This document shows, piece after piece, positions 61,284-64,000 of a DNA stretch of 64,000 nucleotides (the first letter of the stretch is position 1; each line of letters starts with the position of its first letter). This DNA is from Bradyrhizobium monzae (GTDB taxonomy: Bacteria > Pseudomonadota > Alphaproteobacteria > Rhizobiales > Xanthobacteraceae), in assembly GCF_021458635.1 (NCBI RefSeq), contig NZ_JAIRDQ010000001.1, positions 124,001-188,000 on the forward strand, given 5' to 3'. Below the pieces are notes generated by a model. It did not search any database and had not been told where the DNA came from. It saw nothing but the letters and a program-made list of their open reading frames with translations. The translations under genes and the position numbers were made by a program.

Positions 61284-61832
61284 TTAGGCGCGCCGCGCCG
61301 TGACCAGCGAACACGTCGCCTGATCGGCATTCACATTGACGAATCCGACCGGGACGCGCGCAAAGGTCTTGCGAGCCTTCATGCCGACAATGTCGGCTAG
61401 CACGCGGCTGCGGTCGGTCAGATGACTGCCGTCGCGCCGCGTGAAGGCGCAGACGATCTCGACATCCTTTACGGCATAGTCATTGTCATTTCGCACGGTG
61501 AACGTAACAAGCGCCTTCGAGCCGAGCCCGCCGCGACGCCAGGTCTGCGATGAGATCTTGATCCGGTCGAGCCCGGCAACGGCAGTATCTGAGGCATTTG
61601 TCGGGGACGCTGGATCGATGCTTGTCAGCGCCAATTTCGTAGGCTCGGTCGGCGCGACATTGCCTTCGGAGGGCGGCATCAGGAACCAGACGGCACCGCC
61701 AACCACGAGCGCCGCCAGCAGCCACAGCAGGCCTCGCTTGGGCCAGACGCTTGTTGAGGGCTGGAGCCGCGGCGGGTCATCGCCATTCCCGGCGAAGTTT
61801 CCCAATCCGATCCGGCCAAACCCTGCGTTCAT
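61284..61832 (-). CDS. Membrane-anchored hypothetical protein with beta-sandwich-like domain
   Basis: 182 residues from ATG 61832. One helix (about 40-55; GLLWLLAALVVGGAVWFLM) and a C-terminal domain like an FxLYD-type sandwich (ALVTFTVRNDNDYAVKDVEIVCAFTR). Probably faces the periplasm. Function unknown. Confidence 0.72.
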   Translation of the reverse strand: MNAGFGRIGLGNFAGNGDDPPRLQPSTSVWPKRGLLWLLAALVVGGAVWFLMPPSEGNVAPTEPTKLALTSIDPASPTNASDTAVAGLDRIKISSQTWRRGGLGSKALVTFTVRNDNDYAVKDVEIVCAFTRRDGSHLTDRSRVLADIVGMKARKTFARVPVGFVNVNADQATCSLVTARRA

Positions 61833-61983
61833 GGGTGCGTCACTCGCCTCCTTCCTCAATCCGTGAGACGAACTAAGGTTCCCGCAACGGCGCGAATCTC
61901 GGATAGGAGCCATGGTGGCGATCGTCGATCGAGATCGCTAACATGCGCTGCAACATCGCAAGACCCGATCGGGAGGAATTAAA

Positions 61984-62370
61984 ATGCCAGTCGCCGTCAC
62001 CTGGGATCACATCCATCTGCGCAGCCCCGATCCAGAAACGACCGCGGCTTGGCTGCGCGACATCCTCGGCGGCGAAATCGTGCGCGCACCGGGACGCATC
62101 GACGTGAACCTGGGCGGCGCAAGGATCTTCATCGCGCCGCTGGAAGGCGAGAGCGCCGTCAGCCCGCCGCCCCCACACCCACATCAGGGCCTCGACCATT
62201 TCGGGCTCACCGTAAAGGACATCGACGCGGTCGCCGCCGAGATCAAGGCGAAGGGCGTGACATTCACCCGCGAGCCGACCACGATCCGACCCGGCGTCCG
62301 CATCTGCTTCATCCGCGGCCCCGAAGGCATCTCCATCGAGCTGCTCGAGCGCGACAAGAAATATACCTGA
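61984..62370 (+). CDS. VOC-family (glyoxalase-like) protein
   Basis: 128 residues of one VOC module. His9 (WDHIHLRSPD) and His (LDHFGLTVKD) with Glu (ISIELLER) are the expected metal ligands. Such enzymes act as lyases, isomerases or dioxygenases; the substrate is unknown. Monocistronic; GGGAGGAATT precedes the start. Confidence 0.87.
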   Translation: MPVAVTWDHIHLRSPDPETTAAWLRDILGGEIVRAPGRIDVNLGGARIFIAPLEGESAVSPPPPHPHQGLDHFGLTVKDIDAVAAEIKAKGVTFTREPTTIRPGVRICFIRGPEGISIELLERDKKYT

Positions 62371-62415
62371 CGAAGCGGCACATCCAGTATCGGAGCCGGG
62401 CGTGCTCTTGCCCGG

Positions 62416-62913
62416 CTAAGTCATGCTGCCGGGCATAAAGCAGCGGATCGTGACGCCCGTGTAGCCGTAGATCGGCCAGACCATGGTGCGTCCGACCCGG
62501 TTGGGCTCCGAGATCACGGCCTCCTCCGGCACGTCGACCCAGACGAGCTCCTGCTCCCGGCCCTCGATCACGTAGCCAAAGTGTGGGATGCGGACACGAT
62601 AGTGCCCGTCCTTGCTCTCCCAATCGGAGTCCGAGATCGCCGAACCGTCGGCATCGGAGCAGCATGGCCCCTTGCCGCTGCGCAAGCCGTCGAACCAGGC
62701 TTTCAGTTCCGCGCTGGTGTTGACGAACTGGCCGCGGTCGCGTGCGTGCCCGACCGGAGCAACCAGCGCGATCAGCGCCAGCGCACAAGCAAGACTTGCC
62801 GCACTTCGCCATCGTGTGGGAAAGCCAGTCCGCCGTCGTCGTGTTTCGCAATTCGTGGGACGCGCACTGTACAAGCGCGGCTCATCGCCGCCGGAATCGA
62901 TCCAGTTGCTCAC
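62416..62913 (-). CDS. Secreted hypothetical protein with CC motif
   Basis: Up to 165 residues; the start is uncertain (first start is GTG 62913). A signal-like helix (about 38-56; SLACALALIALVAPVGHA) precedes a domain with GPCCSDADG and YRVRIPHFGYVIEGREQELVWVDVPEEAV, and a last Cys. This looks like a Bradyrhizobium secreted family of unknown role. Confidence 0.65.
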   Translation of the reverse strand: MSNWIDSGGDEPRLYSARPTNCETRRRRTGFPTRWRSAASLACALALIALVAPVGHARDRGQFVNTSAELKAWFDGLRSGKGPCCSDADGSAISDSDWESKDGHYRVRIPHFGYVIEGREQELVWVDVPEEAVISEPNRVGRTMVWPIYGYTGVTIRCFMPGSMT

Positions 62914-63175
62914 GTTCGTCTTGCTCCAGCACCCCGCGGCCAGTGCAACGATGGTTATGCATTTCGCGGGCCAACTCCGATTCGCAACGACTGGCCTCGC
63001 TGCAGGATGAGACCGTCATAACCGCGTCACACGCAAGCTGGGACAATTACGGTTCGCGTGCCCGCATGGGACACCACCGCCGGCGAAACTGCCGCGTTGC
63101 GCGAGGGGTTGCGCTTTGGCATAAAAGCTTCACCGGTTACGCCGTTGGGCGATGGCGGCCGGCCGACGGGACGTT

Positions 63176-63529
63176 ATGAAGAACGGCCTCTATTCGATTC
63201 ACGTGAACCTGCTCGATGGTCGAGCCGGCAAGGGCAGCGGCGTGATTCTTTTTCGCGACGGCAGAATCCTTGGCGGCGATGCCTACCTCTATTACACCGG
63301 CAGCTACGTGGTGAAGGACGACCACACCTTCAAAGGCCAGGTGCTGGTGCAACGACACACCTCGCCGCGGGGCGATGACAATCCGCTGTTCGGCGGTCCT
63401 GCCCCGGTCGGAATCGGCGTCAGCGGGACCTACACGGACACCCGCGCGGAGATGACGGGCACGGCGCTGGTCGGCAAGGCCAGCCTGATTTTCGGCGCCA
63501 CCCTGCACAAGCTCGCAGAGGCTGATTAG
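63176..63529 (+). CDS. GrlR-family regulatory-like protein
   Basis: 117 residues from ATG 63176. The wording MKNGLYSIHVNLLDGRAGKGSGVILFRDGRILGGDAYLYYTGSY follows GrlR-type small beta-barrel proteins (a regulator of type III secretion in enteric bacteria), but no secretion genes are near. Many rhizobial homologues have unknown targets. Confidence 0.72.
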   Translation: MKNGLYSIHVNLLDGRAGKGSGVILFRDGRILGGDAYLYYTGSYVVKDDHTFKGQVLVQRHTSPRGDDNPLFGGPAPVGIGVSGTYTDTRAEMTGTALVGKASLIFGATLHKLAEAD

Positions 63530-63537
63530 GGACAGAA

Positions 63538-64000
63538 CTATTCCGCGGCCTGCTCCAGCGGTGCGGTGCGCGGTAGAATCATCTGGATGCGCGTCCCCTC
63601 GCCCGGCTCGGAATCGAGATCGAGCCGCCCGCCGAGCCGGTTGGTGACGATGCTGTAGACGATGTGCAGCCCGAGACCGGTGCCGCCCTGATCGCGCCGC
63701 GTCGTGAAAAACGGATCGAAGGCGCGGCGACGCACGTCGAGCGACATGCCGCAGCCGTTGTCGGCGACGATGATCTCGACATTGTCCTTGCCGGACTCGC
63801 GCACCTGGATGTCGATGATCCCCGGACGTCCATCCGGAAAGGCGTGCGCCACCGAATTCAGGAACAGATTGGTCAGCACCTGGCCATACGGGCCGGGATA
63901 GCTGTTCATGGTCAGGTTGGGCTGGCACTCGACGTTGAGCGTCAGGTTCTGCTTGCGCAGTCCCGGACGCAGGCTCATCACCACCTGCTCGGTGAGATCG
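63538..64000 (-). CDS. C-terminus of a sensor histidine kinase (cut by window edge)
   Basis: 154 residues are visible. The ATPase domain has N-box NLFLNSVAHAF, G1 DNGCGM, F-box FDPFFTTR and G2 GGTGLGLHIVYS. The frame is open to the window edge at 64000, so the sensor and dimerisation parts lie outside. It is followed by a gap of 8 bp to the GrlR-like gene on the other strand. Confidence 0.9.
   Translation of the reverse strand, partial: DLTEQVVMSLRPGLRKQNLTLNVECQPNLTMNSYPGPYGQVLTNLFLNSVAHAFPDGRPGIIDIQVRESGKDNVEIIVADNGCGMSLDVRRRAFDPFFTTRRDQGGTGLGLHIVYSIVTNRLGGRLDLDSEPGEGTRIQMILPRTAPLEQAAE

Overview
The window looks like chromosomal DNA of a Bradyrhizobium-type alphaproteobacterium. GC content and codon use are high and uniform, there are many PAS and two-component proteins and sugar-acid and aromatic catabolic clusters, and two intergenic palindrome/repeat types that I associate with that group occur (11168-11216 and 21262-21305). 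The genus is inferred from gene style; no rRNA or marker gene is present.

Layout. 1-5.8 kb: a hybrid PAS histidine kinase, then three transporters (EamA, MFS, ArsB/SLC13-type). 5.8-11.2 kb: a sugar-acid module. A GntR regulator and MFS transporter diverge from an enolase-superfamily dehydratase, a gluconate 5-dehydrogenase-like SDR and an L-idonate 5-dehydrogenase-like enzyme; a 16-bp palindrome sits in the divergent promoter. 11.2-14.3 kb: a secreted two-domain lipid/cofactor-independent protein of unknown function diverges from a NarL-type two-component pair. 14.3-21.3 kb: an aromatic meta-cleavage module made of an extradiol dioxygenase, IclR regulator, MhpA-like hydroxylase, FAH-family hydrolase and two orphan solute-binding proteins. 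21.3-27.9 kb: single genes, including an ArsR/SRPBCC pair with two matching operators, a beta-lactamase-fold hydrolase, an outer-membrane beta-barrel protein, an SDR and a GNAT enzyme. 28.5-36 kb: five curlin-repeat (functional amyloid) genes in a row, a FixJ-like regulator, and a macA-macB-type efflux operon that ends in a stand-alone LuxR HTH protein. 36-46 kb: a secreted phosphodiesterase/phosphatase-like enzyme with a candidate Pho box, a 1-Cys peroxiredoxin, a photolyase remnant, a histone H1-like protein, small secreted proteins and an AraC regulator.

46,176-60,436 is a 14.2-kb integrated element. It lies between perfect 52-bp direct repeats that equal the 3' part of a tRNA-Arg(TCG); the intact tRNA is at the right end. 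It carries a tyrosine integrase, two Xis/AlpA-like HTH proteins, a cold-shock protein, a primase-helicase, a candidate iteron origin, a terminase small-like protein and a terminase large subunit split into ATPase and nuclease genes. I see no portal, capsid, protease or tape-measure gene. This gene set resembles a PICI/P4-like phage satellite. It also carries two AT-richer unknown genes (49.8-51.3 kb) and a four-gene minus-strand cassette beside the right att site (membrane protein, coiled-coil zinc protein, 4-fold beta-flower-like protein, DUF6680-like protein). That cassette is the best candidate in the window for an undescribed, possibly anti-phage, system.

60.5-64 kb returns to chromosomal genes: two small anchored or secreted proteins, a VOC protein, a secreted protein, a GrlR-like protein and the C-terminus of another histidine kinase cut by the window edge.
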